A stretch of 64,000 nucleotides of DNA from Microtetraspora sp. NBRC 16547 (GTDB taxonomy: Bacteria > Actinomycetota > Actinomycetes > Streptosporangiales > Streptosporangiaceae). A model generated the notes under the pieces. The model saw only the letters and a list, made by a program, of their open reading frames with translations, ran no database searches and was not told the DNA's origin. A program made the translations under genes and the position numbers. The stretch lies in NCBI RefSeq assembly GCF_030268965.1, contig NZ_BSSE01000019.1, positions 1 through 64,000 of the forward strand, written 5' to 3'. Below are positions 27,341 to 34,669 of this stretch, in pieces; positions within the stretch are counted from its first letter, which is position 1, and every line of letters begins with the position of its first letter.

Positions 27341-27745
27341 GTGACCGTATCTGAGAGATCGCTTCAGCTCGTGAAAGTGGCCGCCGAGGCCGCCGCGGAG
27401 AAGCTGGCCGACGACATCATCGCCTATGACGTGAGCGAGCAGCTCGTCATCACCGACGCGTTCGTGCTCTGCTCCGCCTCCAACGACCGTCAAGTCCGCG
27501 CGATCGTGGACGAGATCGAGGACAGGCTCCGCATCGAGGCCGACGCCAAGCCGGTCCGGCGCGAGGGCGAGCGTGAGGGGCGCTGGGTGCTCCTCGACTA
27601 CATCGACATCGTCGTCCACGTCCAGCACGAAGAGGAGCGCACCTTCTACGCCCTGGAGCGGCTCTGGAAGGACTGCCCCTCGATCGAGCTTCCGGAGAGC
27701 GTCACCAAGGTGGCCGCGCAGCGGGCCGGCGGGGCGGCCCGGTGA
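27341..27745 (+). CDS. rsfS: ribosomal silencing factor RsfS
   Basis: RsfS binds L14 and blocks subunit joining when nutrients are short. The 134-residue product has the family core: ITDAFVLCSASNDRQVRAIVDEIE, then EGREGRWVLLDYIDIVVHVQ. GTG 27341 lies 11 nt after GGAGGA. The histidine phosphatase follows after 34 nt in the same direction. Confidence 0.95.
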   Translation: MTVSERSLQLVKVAAEAAAEKLADDIIAYDVSEQLVITDAFVLCSASNDRQVRAIVDEIEDRLRIEADAKPVRREGEREGRWVLLDYIDIVVHVQHEEERTFYALERLWKDCPSIELPESVTKVAAQRAGGAAR

Positions 27746-27779
27746 CCGAACGCCTCGAGCCGGCGGTGGGGAGGCCCGC

Positions 27780-28415
27780 ATGAGCCGGCGGGTGGTCTGC
27801 CTGCGCCACGGCCAGACGAAGTGGAACGTCGAGCAACGTTTCCAGGGGCACAGCGACATCCCGCTGGACCCGACCGGGGTGGCCCAGGCAGCGCGGGCGG
27901 CGTCTCTGCTGGCCGCGCTGAACCCGACGGCGATCGTCTCCTCGCACCTGCAGCGCGCCTACGACACGGGGACGGCGCTCGGCCGGCTCACCGGCCTCGG
28001 CGTGCTGGTGGACAAGGAGCTGCGGGAACGCGGCGGCGGCGCGTGGGAGGGGCTGACCCGCGAGGAGATCAAGGCGGGGTGGCCGGTCGAGTTCGAAGCA
28101 TGGGAGGCCCCCGGCGGCGAGGCCGTGGCGGAGGTCGCCGACCGTGTCTCGGAGGCGATCCGGCGCTGGGTCGACCAGCTCCCCGACGACGGCCTCCTCG
28201 TCGTCGCCTCCCACGGAGCGGCGCTACGGCTCGGCATCGCCCGGCTCCTCGGGTTGCCCGAGGAGCTGTGGCCCGCCCTGGGCGGCCTCGGCAACTGCTC
28301 GTGGTCCGTCCTGGAGGAGGGCCGGCGGGGGTGGCGGCTGCTCGAACACAATGCGGGAACGCTTCCCGAGCCCGTGAACAGCGACGACAGGCCCGAGGCG
28401 GTCGTCGACCGCTGA
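27780..28415 (+). CDS. histidine phosphatase (phosphoglycerate mutase-like)
   Basis: The product is 211 residues with the phosphohistidine motif LRHGQTKWN (residues 7-15), the acid motif ELRERGGGAWEG and the second His in ASHGAAL. These identify the branch-1 histidine phosphatase fold. Homologues beside rsfS are often annotated as glucosyl-3-phosphoglycerate phosphatase, but the substrate cannot be read from sequence. ATG 27780 begins the conserved part, with GGGGAGG 5 nt upstream. Confidence 0.92.
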   Translation: MSRRVVCLRHGQTKWNVEQRFQGHSDIPLDPTGVAQAARAASLLAALNPTAIVSSHLQRAYDTGTALGRLTGLGVLVDKELRERGGGAWEGLTREEIKAGWPVEFEAWEAPGGEAVAEVADRVSEAIRRWVDQLPDDGLLVVASHGAALRLGIARLLGLPEELWPALGGLGNCSWSVLEEGRRGWRLLEHNAGTLPEPVNSDDRPEAVVDR

Positions 28416-28441
28416 CGCGCGCGGCTGCCGTCAGGTGTCGA

Positions 28442-28470
28442 TTAGGTAAACGGCAAATGGTCGCTATATG
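28442..28470 (+). promoter_or_regulatory. tRNA-Ala promoter 1
   Basis: TTAGGT (28442-28447) and TATATG (28465-28470) are separated by 17 nt, a standard housekeeping sigma layout. Transcription would start about 35 nt before the tRNA. Confidence 0.65.
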
Positions 28471-28511
28471 CTCCTCGGGCGCCGCGTCGAGAAGACTCGA
28501 AGCGGTGACCA

Positions 28512-28584
28512 GGGGCTATAGCGCAGCTGGTAGCGCACCTCCATGGCATGGAGGGGGTCTGGGGTTCGAATCCCCATAGCTCCA
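28512..28584 (+). tRNA. tRNA-Ala (GGC), copy 1
   Basis: All four arms fold. The acceptor GGGGCTA pairs with TAGCTCC (one G-U), the anticodon stem CCTCC/GGAGG encloses ATGGCAT (anticodon GGC), and GGTTCGAATCC forms the T arm. The discriminator is A; CCA is not encoded (CCC follows). Confidence 0.97.
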
Positions 28585-28745
28585 CCCGATCACTCACGGT
28601 CGAGGGCGGCCGGTAAACCCTTCGGCGCCCTGTGCCGCCAGGTCGGTTCGATCAGTCGCGAAAGCCGCTCAAGCCGCTCGGGCGCGATGTTTGGGGGCCG
28701 GAGGCGAAATCGGGGGCGGCCGCAGGTGGCGATAGCCTACTGGCC

Positions 28746-28772
28746 ATGCTCCCGACCCCTGACGCGCGATGA
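28746..28772 (+). CDS. possible leaderless 8-codon leader peptide
   Basis: ATG 28746 lies exactly 7 nt after TAGCCT (28733-28738). It opens an 8-residue frame, MLPTPDAR, whose stop TGA (28770-28772) overlaps the start ATG of the next gene (28769) as ATGA. This would allow ribosomes that load on the leaderless end to reinitiate on the membrane protein gene, which has no ribosome site of its own. It is seen from the sequence only and is not proven. Confidence 0.4.
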   Translation: MLPTPDAR

Positions 28773-29125
28773 TCGCTGCCTATTCCGGCTGGCTGATCGG
28801 CGCCGCCCTGCTGCTCGCCCTGATCAGTCTGATCACGGCGATCCGGAACCGGCCCATGGGCATCGTTCTGCTCGCCGGGCTCGCCCTGCTCGAGGTTGCC
28901 CTGCTCGTCCAGGCCGGCCTGGCGGTGACGCGGTTGTCCGAGCTGGAGCAGGAGACGGCCACGTTCGTCGGCTACCTCGCCGGGACCGTCGTGATCCCGC
29001 CCGCCGCCGTCTGGTGGGGCAAGGCGGAGCGCACCCGCTGGGGGCCGGGCGTCATCGCGGTCGCAGGTTTCACGGTCGCCGTCATGACGGGACGGCTCCT
29101 CCAGCTCTGGAACGGCACGGCATGA
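28769..29125 (+). CDS. four-helix membrane protein
   Basis: The product is 118 residues with about four helices and few polar loops (IRNRPMG; KAERTRWG). I do not recognise a family. It lacks a ribosome site; its start overlaps a putative leader peptide. Its own stop overlaps the next gene by ATGA, so the two membrane proteins are made together and may pair. Confidence 0.72.
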   Translation: MIAAYSGWLIGAALLLALISLITAIRNRPMGIVLLAGLALLEVALLVQAGLAVTRLSELEQETATFVGYLAGTVVIPPAAVWWGKAERTRWGPGVIAVAGFTVAVMTGRLLQLWNGTA

Positions 29126-29502
29126 GCGCACCGGTGGCATCGGGGCCGGGACGGGTCCTCATCGCCGTCTATGGCGTGTTCGCCCTCGCGGCCACCGCCC
29201 GCGCCGCCGTGCAGATCGCGACGAAGTTCGACGAGGCGCCGCTGGCGTACCTGCTGTCGGCGGTCGCCGCCGTGGTCTACATCGTGCTGACGGTGGCCCT
29301 GGCCCGTGGCAGGCGACGGCTCGCCCTGGCGGCGTGCCTGGTCGAGCTCTCCGGGGTGCTGGTCGTCGGCACGCTGAGCCTCATCGACTCCGCGGCGTTC
29401 CCGCACGCCACGGTCTGGTCGGGCTACGGCGCCGGTTATCTCTTCGTGCCGCTCGTCCTGCCGGTTCTCGGGCTGTTCTGGCTGCGCCGCCGGACGTCGT
29501 GA
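29122..29502 (+). CDS. four-helix membrane protein
   Basis: The product is 126 residues with four predicted helices, a basic loop (ARGRRRLAL) and the C-terminal motif PVLGLFWLRRRTS. It is coupled to the preceding gene by a 4-nt overlap. Pairs of this sort occur in actinomycetes as conserved integral membrane proteins without known role. The start at ATG 29122 is set by the overlap; the frame is open further upstream without matching sense. Confidence 0.7.
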   Translation: MSAPVASGPGRVLIAVYGVFALAATARAAVQIATKFDEAPLAYLLSAVAAVVYIVLTVALARGRRRLALAACLVELSGVLVVGTLSLIDSAAFPHATVWSGYGAGYLFVPLVLPVLGLFWLRRRTS

Positions 29503-29624
29503 CGGAAGTGCGCGGCGCGGCCGAGACCGTCGGCACGTGACGATCCGCACTGTCGAACCCGACTAGACGGGGTCAGCGAGGGCAGGGCAATCCTCCGAAG
29601 CCGCGAGGACAGGAGGAGACGGGC

Positions 29625-30086
29625 ATGAGCTCGATCGAACACTCGGTCAACGTGAACATCCCGGTGCGCACCGCGTACAACCAGTGGACGCAGTTCGAGA
29701 GCTTCCCCGAGTTCATGGAAGGCGTGGACTGCGTCAAGCAGGTCACCGACACCCGGACGTACTGGATGGTCGAGATCGGCGGGGTGCGGCGCGAGTTCGA
29801 CGCGGAGATCACCGAGCAGCATCCGGACGAGCGGGTCACCTGGCGCTCCCTGGACCGGCCGCGCCAGTCCGGGGTGGTGACGTTCCACCGCCTCGACGAC
29901 GATCACTGCCGGGTCACGCTCAGGCTGGAGTACGACCCCGAGGGCGTGGCGGAGACGGCGGCCGACCTGCTGCAGATCGTACGGAGACGGGTCAGGGGCG
30001 ACTTGGAGCGATTCAAGACCTTCATCGAGGCGCGCGGCACCGAGACCGGTGGCTGGCGCGGCGACATCCCCGCAGCCCACCAGTAG
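29625..30086 (+). CDS. SRPBCC-family protein (polyketide cyclase-like)
   Basis: The product is 153 residues with the SRPBCC pattern: SSIEHSVNVNIPVRTAYNQWTQFESFPEFM at the start, then the strand ITEQHPDERVTWRS and the long C-terminal helix. Proteins with this exact opening bind hydrophobic ligands in a helix-grip fold and are common in actinomycetes; the ligand is unknown. AGGAGGAGAC gives a strong ribosome site before ATG 29625. Confidence 0.85.
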   Translation: MSSIEHSVNVNIPVRTAYNQWTQFESFPEFMEGVDCVKQVTDTRTYWMVEIGGVRREFDAEITEQHPDERVTWRSLDRPRQSGVVTFHRLDDDHCRVTLRLEYDPEGVAETAADLLQIVRRRVRGDLERFKTFIEARGTETGGWRGDIPAAHQ

Positions 30087-30178
30087 GGCGGATCCGGAAC
30101 GAGTGTCGGCGCCAACACGGTGCTGGTGGTACGGCAGTGTTTGCGGTTCATGTCGGGAATGGGCGCTCTGGTACAGTT

Positions 30179-30201
30179 GTCGAATCATAGGATGAATCGA
30201 C
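30179..30201 (+). promoter_or_regulatory. candidate operator of the NimT-like exporter
   Basis: A 10-bp inverted repeat, GTCGAATCAT and ATGAATCGAC, matches at 9 of 10 positions around a 3-bp spacer. It lies 25 nt before the start of the exporter, just after TACAGT (30172-30177). A repressor site is plausible; the protein is not known. Confidence 0.4.
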
Positions 30202-30225
30202 GCTGAAAAGAGGGTTGTCACCGGC

Positions 30226-31416
30226 ATGACCGCCGTCGTCGCACGCAGGGGCCGAACCGGATCGGTCGCCTGGCTCGTCGGGCTCGGTATCGTTCTCGCG
30301 GCGCTCAATCTGCGAACCGCCGTGACCAGTCTGGGTCCCGTGCTCGATCAGGTGAGTGCGGGCCTCGGCATGTCGGGCGTGGTGAGCGGGCTGCTCACGA
30401 CGCTGCCGGTGCTCTGCTTCGCCTTCTTCGGGGCGTTGACCCCGGCGCTCTCCCACCGTGTGGGCGAGCACCGCCTCCTCCTGTCCGCGCTCGTCCTCCT
30501 CGGCGTGGGGCTGTGGCTCCGCTCCGCGGTGAACACCTCGGGCGTGTTCCTCGCGGCCAGCGTGGTGGCGCTGTCCGGCGGCGCGATCGGCAACGTGCTG
30601 ATCCCGACGCTGATCAAGCGCCATTTCCCCGCGCGGGCCGGGATGATGACCACTGTCTACTCGACGGCCCTGGCCGTCGGGACCATGCTCGCCGCCGCCG
30701 CGACCGTGCCCATCCAGCGGGCCGCGGGCGGCAACTGGCACGTGGCACTCGGTGTGTGGGCGGCCCTGGCCGCCGTTTCCGCCATTCCGTGGCTTGCGCT
30801 CCTGCGCAGTGAGCCGGAGCGGCACCGGGTCCGCGGGACGGGACCGGGCGAACTGGTCCGCAGCAGGCTGGCCTGGGCGATCGCCGCATACTTCGGCACC
30901 CAGTCCCTCATCGCGTACGTCATGTTCGGCTGGCTTCCCCAGCTGCTGCAGGACAACGGTTACACGCCGGATCAGGCGGGGACGGTCCTCGCGGTGTTCA
31001 CCGGTCTGGGCATCCCGATCTCGATGCTCGTGCCGGCGCTCGCCGCACGGATGAGCGACCAGCGGCTCCTGGTCATCGCGTTCGGGGCCGCGTACGTGAT
31101 CGGGTTCGCCGGACTGCTCACGGGGAAGGCGCTCTGGGCGTGGACGATCGTCGTGGGCGTGGGCATGGGTTCCTTCCCGCTCGCGCTGGCGATGCTCGCG
31201 CTGCGCGCCCGCACGGCCGAGGCCACGGCGGCGCTGTCCGCCTTCGGGCAGAGCGCGGGCTACCTGATCGCCGGCGCCGGACCGCTCGCCGTGGGCGTGC
31301 TGTATGAGGTCAGCGGCGGCTGGACGATCCCGTTCGTGCTGCTGTTCGCGGTGGTGGCCGCCCAGATGGTGGCCGGTTGGTACGCGGGCGCGCAGAGGGT
31401 CATCGAGGACGAGTAG
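30226..31416 (+). CDS. MFS transporter, CynX/NimT family
   Basis: The product is 396 residues with 12 helices. The N-terminal pattern LNLRTAVTSLGPVLDQVS and the central RHFPARAGMMTTVYSTALAVGTMLAAAATVP are characteristic of the CynX/NimT group (cyanate or 2-nitroimidazole transporters). The substrate here is unknown. A stretch of AAAAGAGGG precedes ATG 30226. A candidate operator sits just upstream. The region after the stop turns AT-rich (about 31510-31640), unlike the rest of the window. Confidence 0.88.
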   Translation: MTAVVARRGRTGSVAWLVGLGIVLAALNLRTAVTSLGPVLDQVSAGLGMSGVVSGLLTTLPVLCFAFFGALTPALSHRVGEHRLLLSALVLLGVGLWLRSAVNTSGVFLAASVVALSGGAIGNVLIPTLIKRHFPARAGMMTTVYSTALAVGTMLAAAATVPIQRAAGGNWHVALGVWAALAAVSAIPWLALLRSEPERHRVRGTGPGELVRSRLAWAIAAYFGTQSLIAYVMFGWLPQLLQDNGYTPDQAGTVLAVFTGLGIPISMLVPALAARMSDQRLLVIAFGAAYVIGFAGLLTGKALWAWTIVVGVGMGSFPLALAMLALRARTAEATAALSAFGQSAGYLIAGAGPLAVGVLYEVSGGWTIPFVLLFAVVAAQMVAGWYAGAQRVIEDE

Positions 31417-31643
31417 CGACGAGTAGCACCGTGCGGCCTGCGTCCCTTCGGGGGCGGCGCAAGCCGTACGACTGCGGAGAATCCGCCGGGAGCCGCCCGG
31501 CGGCTCCGCTGTATTCGCACACAGAAATGCGATATTTATCAAACAGTATCCGGTAATTTATTTCTCTCTGTTATGATTGAAGAATCCGCTATGGGCGATC
31601 AATAGCATTGCGGGCGTAATTCCGATCCGAAAGGAATTCGCCT

Positions 31644-31993
31644 GTGTGCTATGACGCCGGTGCCGTGCCGCCGATCCATGGGGCGCTCGTCACGACCGCC
31701 ATATCCGCCCGACTGCCGTTGACCTCCGCCGACGGCGCCGAATTCGCGGCGTACCTTTCCTGTCCGGGGCGGGCGTCCGGTGTGGGCGTGCTGGTGCTGC
31801 CCGACAACCGCGGGCTGTCCGGTTTCTACGAGCAGTTCACCGTACGGCTCGCCGAGCAGGGGCACCACGCGCTCGCGATCGACTACTTCGGCCGTACGGC
31901 GGGCACGGGTTCGCCGACGCCTGCGCGGACGCCTGGACGCGCGCGCTCGCGTTTCTCGACGGAAATCGCCCGGCCGCATCGGGCGGGGCGTAA
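31644..31993 (+). pseudogene. dienelactone hydrolase with internal deletion
   Basis: Frame 1 (from GTG 31644) gives the DLH N-terminus: MCYDAGAVPPIHGA, LTSADGAEFAAYL, GVGVLVLPDNRGLSGFYEQF, DYFGRTAG, about 88 residues. At about 31907-31910 the sequence jumps to another frame that gives the DLH C-terminus, FADACADAWTRALAFLDGN, ending at TAA 31991. About 110-130 central residues, including the catalytic Cys, Asp and His region, are gone. The ribosome site GAAAGGA and start remain intact, so the loss looks recent. Confidence 0.82.
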
Positions 31994-32014
31994 GAGTCGG
32001 GCGGGGCGTAAGAG
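31979..32014. repeat. 18-bp tandem repeat at the hydrolase stop
   Basis: TCGGGCGGGGCGTAAGAG occurs twice in tandem (31979-31996 and 31997-32014) without mismatch. The first copy holds the stop codon of the broken hydrolase. Confidence 0.85.
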
Positions 32015-32020
32015 AGTGGC

Positions 32021-32051
32021 CGCCCGAGGCGACCTGACCTCGCCTCGGGCG
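32021..32051 (+). terminator. hairpin after the broken hydrolase
   Basis: A perfect 12-bp stem (32021-32032 with 32040-32051) with a 7-nt loop. It lacks a T run but stands where the hydrolase transcript should end. Confidence 0.5.
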
Positions 32052-32353
32052 ACCACCATGCAAGAGTACGGCCTGAGCCGCTCTTCGGAAATTCCCTTCG
32101 GCAGTCCATTGCCCAGAATATTGATTCGGTCCTGAAATGGGGAGTTCCAACGAGTTCCAGCCGGAAGCGTTCGGACGTAAACCCGCGTGCGCGGTGCCGC
32201 GTCCCGCGATAACGTGCACGCGTGCGATCGATCATCTCCCCGCCGCCCGCCCGATAGCGGGCGGACCCTCTCGTGAGCCGGACCCGGGTGGTCTGGCCGG
32301 TGGTGGCTGCCCGCTCTCCGGGCCCTTCTCACCACTCACCATGAGAGACATCG
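32052..32353. other. gene-free upstream region of the EamA gene
   Basis: No gene was found. The first 90 bases are moderately AT-rich. GATAAC (about 32206-32211) could be a -10 box for the EamA gene. Several short GC-rich inverted repeats lie in 32240-32330, but I see no riboswitch I can name. Confidence 0.4.
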
Positions 32354-33394
32354 ATGACGCACGTTCCTGCCCTGCCCGTACGGCGGGGCCTGATCTTCGT
32401 GTCCGCCGCCGGGATCGCCTGGGGAACCGGGGGAGCGGTCGGCGACTTCCTGCGGCGGGCGGGAGATCTCAGCCCCGTGGCCGTCACCTTCTGGCGATTC
32501 CTCATCGGGGCCGCGCTCCTGCTCGCGGTGACGTTCCTCGGCCGCCCGGCGAGCGCCCGCCGGGCCAACCCGCTCCGGTCGTGGCGGATGATCCTTGCGC
32601 TCGGCGCGACCATGGCGATCTCGCAGGTCTCGTACTTCGCGGCGATCGCCGAGAGCGGTGTCGCCCTCGCCACGATGATCACCATGGGGGCGAACCCCCT
32701 GTTCGTCGCGGCCGGAGGTCGGCTCCTTCTCGGCGAGCGGCTGAGCCGCGCCGCGAAGGCGGGCGTCGGCGCGGCCGTCGCGGGTCTGGCCATGCTGGCC
32801 GGAGGTCCGGGCGAGTTCTCCCCGGCGGGCGTGGGATACGCCGTGCTGTCCGCGGCGGCATACGCGGCGATGACGCTGCTGAGCGGTCCCGCGCGGCCCG
32901 GTCGGCCGGATCAGCCCGATCAGCCCGAGCAGCCCGATCAGCTGGATCAAGGGGTTCAGGAGGGTCAAGCGGATCGGCGGGATCAGCTGGGGCGGCGGGA
33001 TCGGCCTGGTCAGGGGACGCCCGGTGACTCGGTGGCCTGGTCCTTCGCGGCCGGCGCCGTCTGTCTGCTGCCCCTCGCGATGGCTCGCGGCGTCCTCCCC
33101 TCCGGTGGGGACACGGGCGCGGCGGTGCTGTCGCTGGCCTATCTGGGCGTCGTCCCGACCGCGCTCGCGTACGGGCTGTTTTTCGCCGGTCTGGGCGCGG
33201 TCAGCGGCACCACGGCGGCGGTCGTCGCCCTGGTGGAGCCGCTGGTCGCCGCGCTCATCGGCGTCCTCCTGCTGGGTGAGCACCTCACCGCGCTCCAGCT
33301 CGCCGGTGGTGTGCTGCTGATGGCCGCCGTCTACCGGCTGGCGCGGGCCGAACTCACCACCGGCCCGGCGGGGGCGGTCGACGGGGAGAAGTAG
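32354..33394 (+). CDS. EamA (DMT) family transporter with long central loop
   Basis: The product is 346 residues with ten helices in two EamA repeats (about 10-145 and 225-335). The second repeat ends with VALVEPLVAALIGVLLLGE, typical of the family. Such proteins export metabolites, but the substrate is unknown. Between the halves is a polar insert of about 40 residues built on RPDQPDQPEQPDQLDQ (32899-33015), which is unusual and repeat-derived. ATG 32354 begins shortly before the first helix. The gene end overlaps a stub of an SMP-30 gene on the other strand. Confidence 0.88.
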   Translation: MTHVPALPVRRGLIFVSAAGIAWGTGGAVGDFLRRAGDLSPVAVTFWRFLIGAALLLAVTFLGRPASARRANPLRSWRMILALGATMAISQVSYFAAIAESGVALATMITMGANPLFVAAGGRLLLGERLSRAAKAGVGAAVAGLAMLAGGPGEFSPAGVGYAVLSAAAYAAMTLLSGPARPGRPDQPDQPEQPDQLDQGVQEGQADRRDQLGRRDRPGQGTPGDSVAWSFAAGAVCLLPLAMARGVLPSGGDTGAAVLSLAYLGVVPTALAYGLFFAGLGAVSGTTAAVVALVEPLVAALIGVLLLGEHLTALQLAGGVLLMAAVYRLARAELTTGPAGAVDGEK

Positions 33395-33501
33395 TGGATC
33401 TCCGCCGCCGGGATGTCCACCCAGAGCAGCTCGCCCGTCTCCGGGAGCCACGTGGGTCCTTCGGCGACCTGGGCGTGCGTTCTCGACGCGATTTCAACCA
33501 T
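33391..33501 (-). pseudogene. SMP-30/gluconolactonase N-terminal stub
   Basis: From ATG 33501 the minus strand reads MVEIASRTHAQVAEGPTWLP, then ETGELLWVDIPAAEIHY. This is the first blade of the SMP-30/regucalcin fold, including the metal-ligand Glu of AEGPTW. After about 37 codons homology stops at the end of the convergent EamA gene; the remaining 240 residues are missing. The start overlaps the end of the FAD oxidoreductase gene by 8 nt, so it was once the third gene of the sigma-factor operon. Confidence 0.7.
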
Positions 33502-34669
33502 GGATTCGGAGCCTGGCCGAGCGATCCCTTCCAGACAGCGCGGCCGCCGCCGCTTCGAGTGCGCTGTGGACGGACACCTCGCCGAGCATGCCGGGAGCGG
33601 CCACGGAGTCGCCCGCGAGCCAGACGCCGTCGCCCCGGTCGATCGCGGGCCGGTCCCGCCAGGTCAGCCCGGGAAGGTCGAGCGCGCCGGTCCGGCCCGC
33701 CGCCACGGCGTCGCGCCGCCAGGTCAGGCGGTCCCGCCAGTCCGGCAGGCCGAGGTCGGCGATCCGCTCCAGCCTCGCGACCGCCGCGGCCTTCGACTCA
33801 CCCGGCCGCATCGGCATCTCCAGCTGGACCAGGCTCTCGCCGCGAGGCGCGAGCGTCGGATCGGGCAGCGAGTACCGTTCGAGGAAGCCGCCCTCGTCCA
33901 GATCAGAGACCATGAACAGGTCGTCCGGCCGCCGGCGTACGGCCAGGTCGAGCAGGACGGAACGGCCGCTCTCCCAGCGGAGGGTTTCGTCCCCGAGCAG
34001 GTTCCTGGCCGCGTGCAGCGACGTGGCCACGATCACCGGACCGGCGGGGAGTTCGTCGACCCGCGAGCCGGTCTCGACGCGCACCCCCAGGCCGCGCGCG
34101 TGCTCGGCCATCCGGTCGATGACCCGCCCCCAGCCGCCGATGACGTAGCGGACCGTGGGATAGCGCGGCGAGAAGGCGCGCGTGAGGCGTTCCCAGACGA
34201 AGGCCGCGGACAGCCTGCCCGGATCGGCGTCGTAGGTGACGACGCCGAGCACGCCCGCGGCGGCGCGCGTGGGCTCCGCGCCGAACCGGCGGCCGGCCCA
34301 CGAACGGAAGTTCTCGTCCACGGGCGCGCGCACCCCCCGCCTGGCGGTCATGGCGAGCAGGCCCAGCGGCGGCCGCGCCGTCAGCCGGTCGCGGTACCTG
34401 AACCTGCTCCGGGCCAGTGCCTTCAGCGGCAGGCTCACGTACGGCTGGACCAGCTTCCGCTCCGCCAGCCACCTGAACGGCGCGCCGTCGTAGAAGACGT
34501 GCGTGCCGTCGTTCGCGACGTACGGCGCGGCGGAGGACCGGGCGCGGCCGCCGAGGGTCCGGTGCGCCTCGTGCAGGGTGACGGCCGCGCCGCCCTCGGC
34601 GCACGCGATCGCCGCGGTCAGCCCGGCCAGTCCGCCGCCGATGATGGTGATGGTGATGTTTTCGCTCAT
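33494..34669 (-). CDS. FAD-dependent oxidoreductase (amine oxidase / phytoene desaturase-like)
   Basis: The product is 391 residues. The FAD dinucleotide motif is GGGLAGLTAAIACAEGG (11-27), followed by the acidic HEAHRTLGGRARS segment that binds the ribose. The C-terminal FAD motif is DGVWLAGDSVAAPGMLGE. The overall pattern resembles the flavin amine oxidase and carotenoid desaturase superfamily, but the substrate is unknown. It starts inside the stop of the sigma factor gene (ATGA), so it is a cotranscribed target or partner of that regulator. Confidence 0.87.
   Translation of the reverse strand: MSENITITIIGGGLAGLTAAIACAEGGAAVTLHEAHRTLGGRARSSAAPYVANDGTHVFYDGAPFRWLAERKLVQPYVSLPLKALARSRFRYRDRLTARPPLGLLAMTARRGVRAPVDENFRSWAGRRFGAEPTRAAAGVLGVVTYDADPGRLSAAFVWERLTRAFSPRYPTVRYVIGGWGRVIDRMAEHARGLGVRVETGSRVDELPAGPVIVATSLHAARNLLGDETLRWESGRSVLLDLAVRRRPDDLFMVSDLDEGGFLERYSLPDPTLAPRGESLVQLEMPMRPGESKAAAVARLERIADLGLPDWRDRLTWRRDAVAAGRTGALDLPGLTWRDRPAIDRGDGVWLAGDSVAAPGMLGEVSVHSALEAAAAALSGRDRSARLRIHG

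Noticed and set aside
32240-32340. Riboswitch before the EamA gene
   Set aside because: The GC-rich inverted repeats do not match any aptamer core I know, and the frame start lies too near for a clear expression platform.
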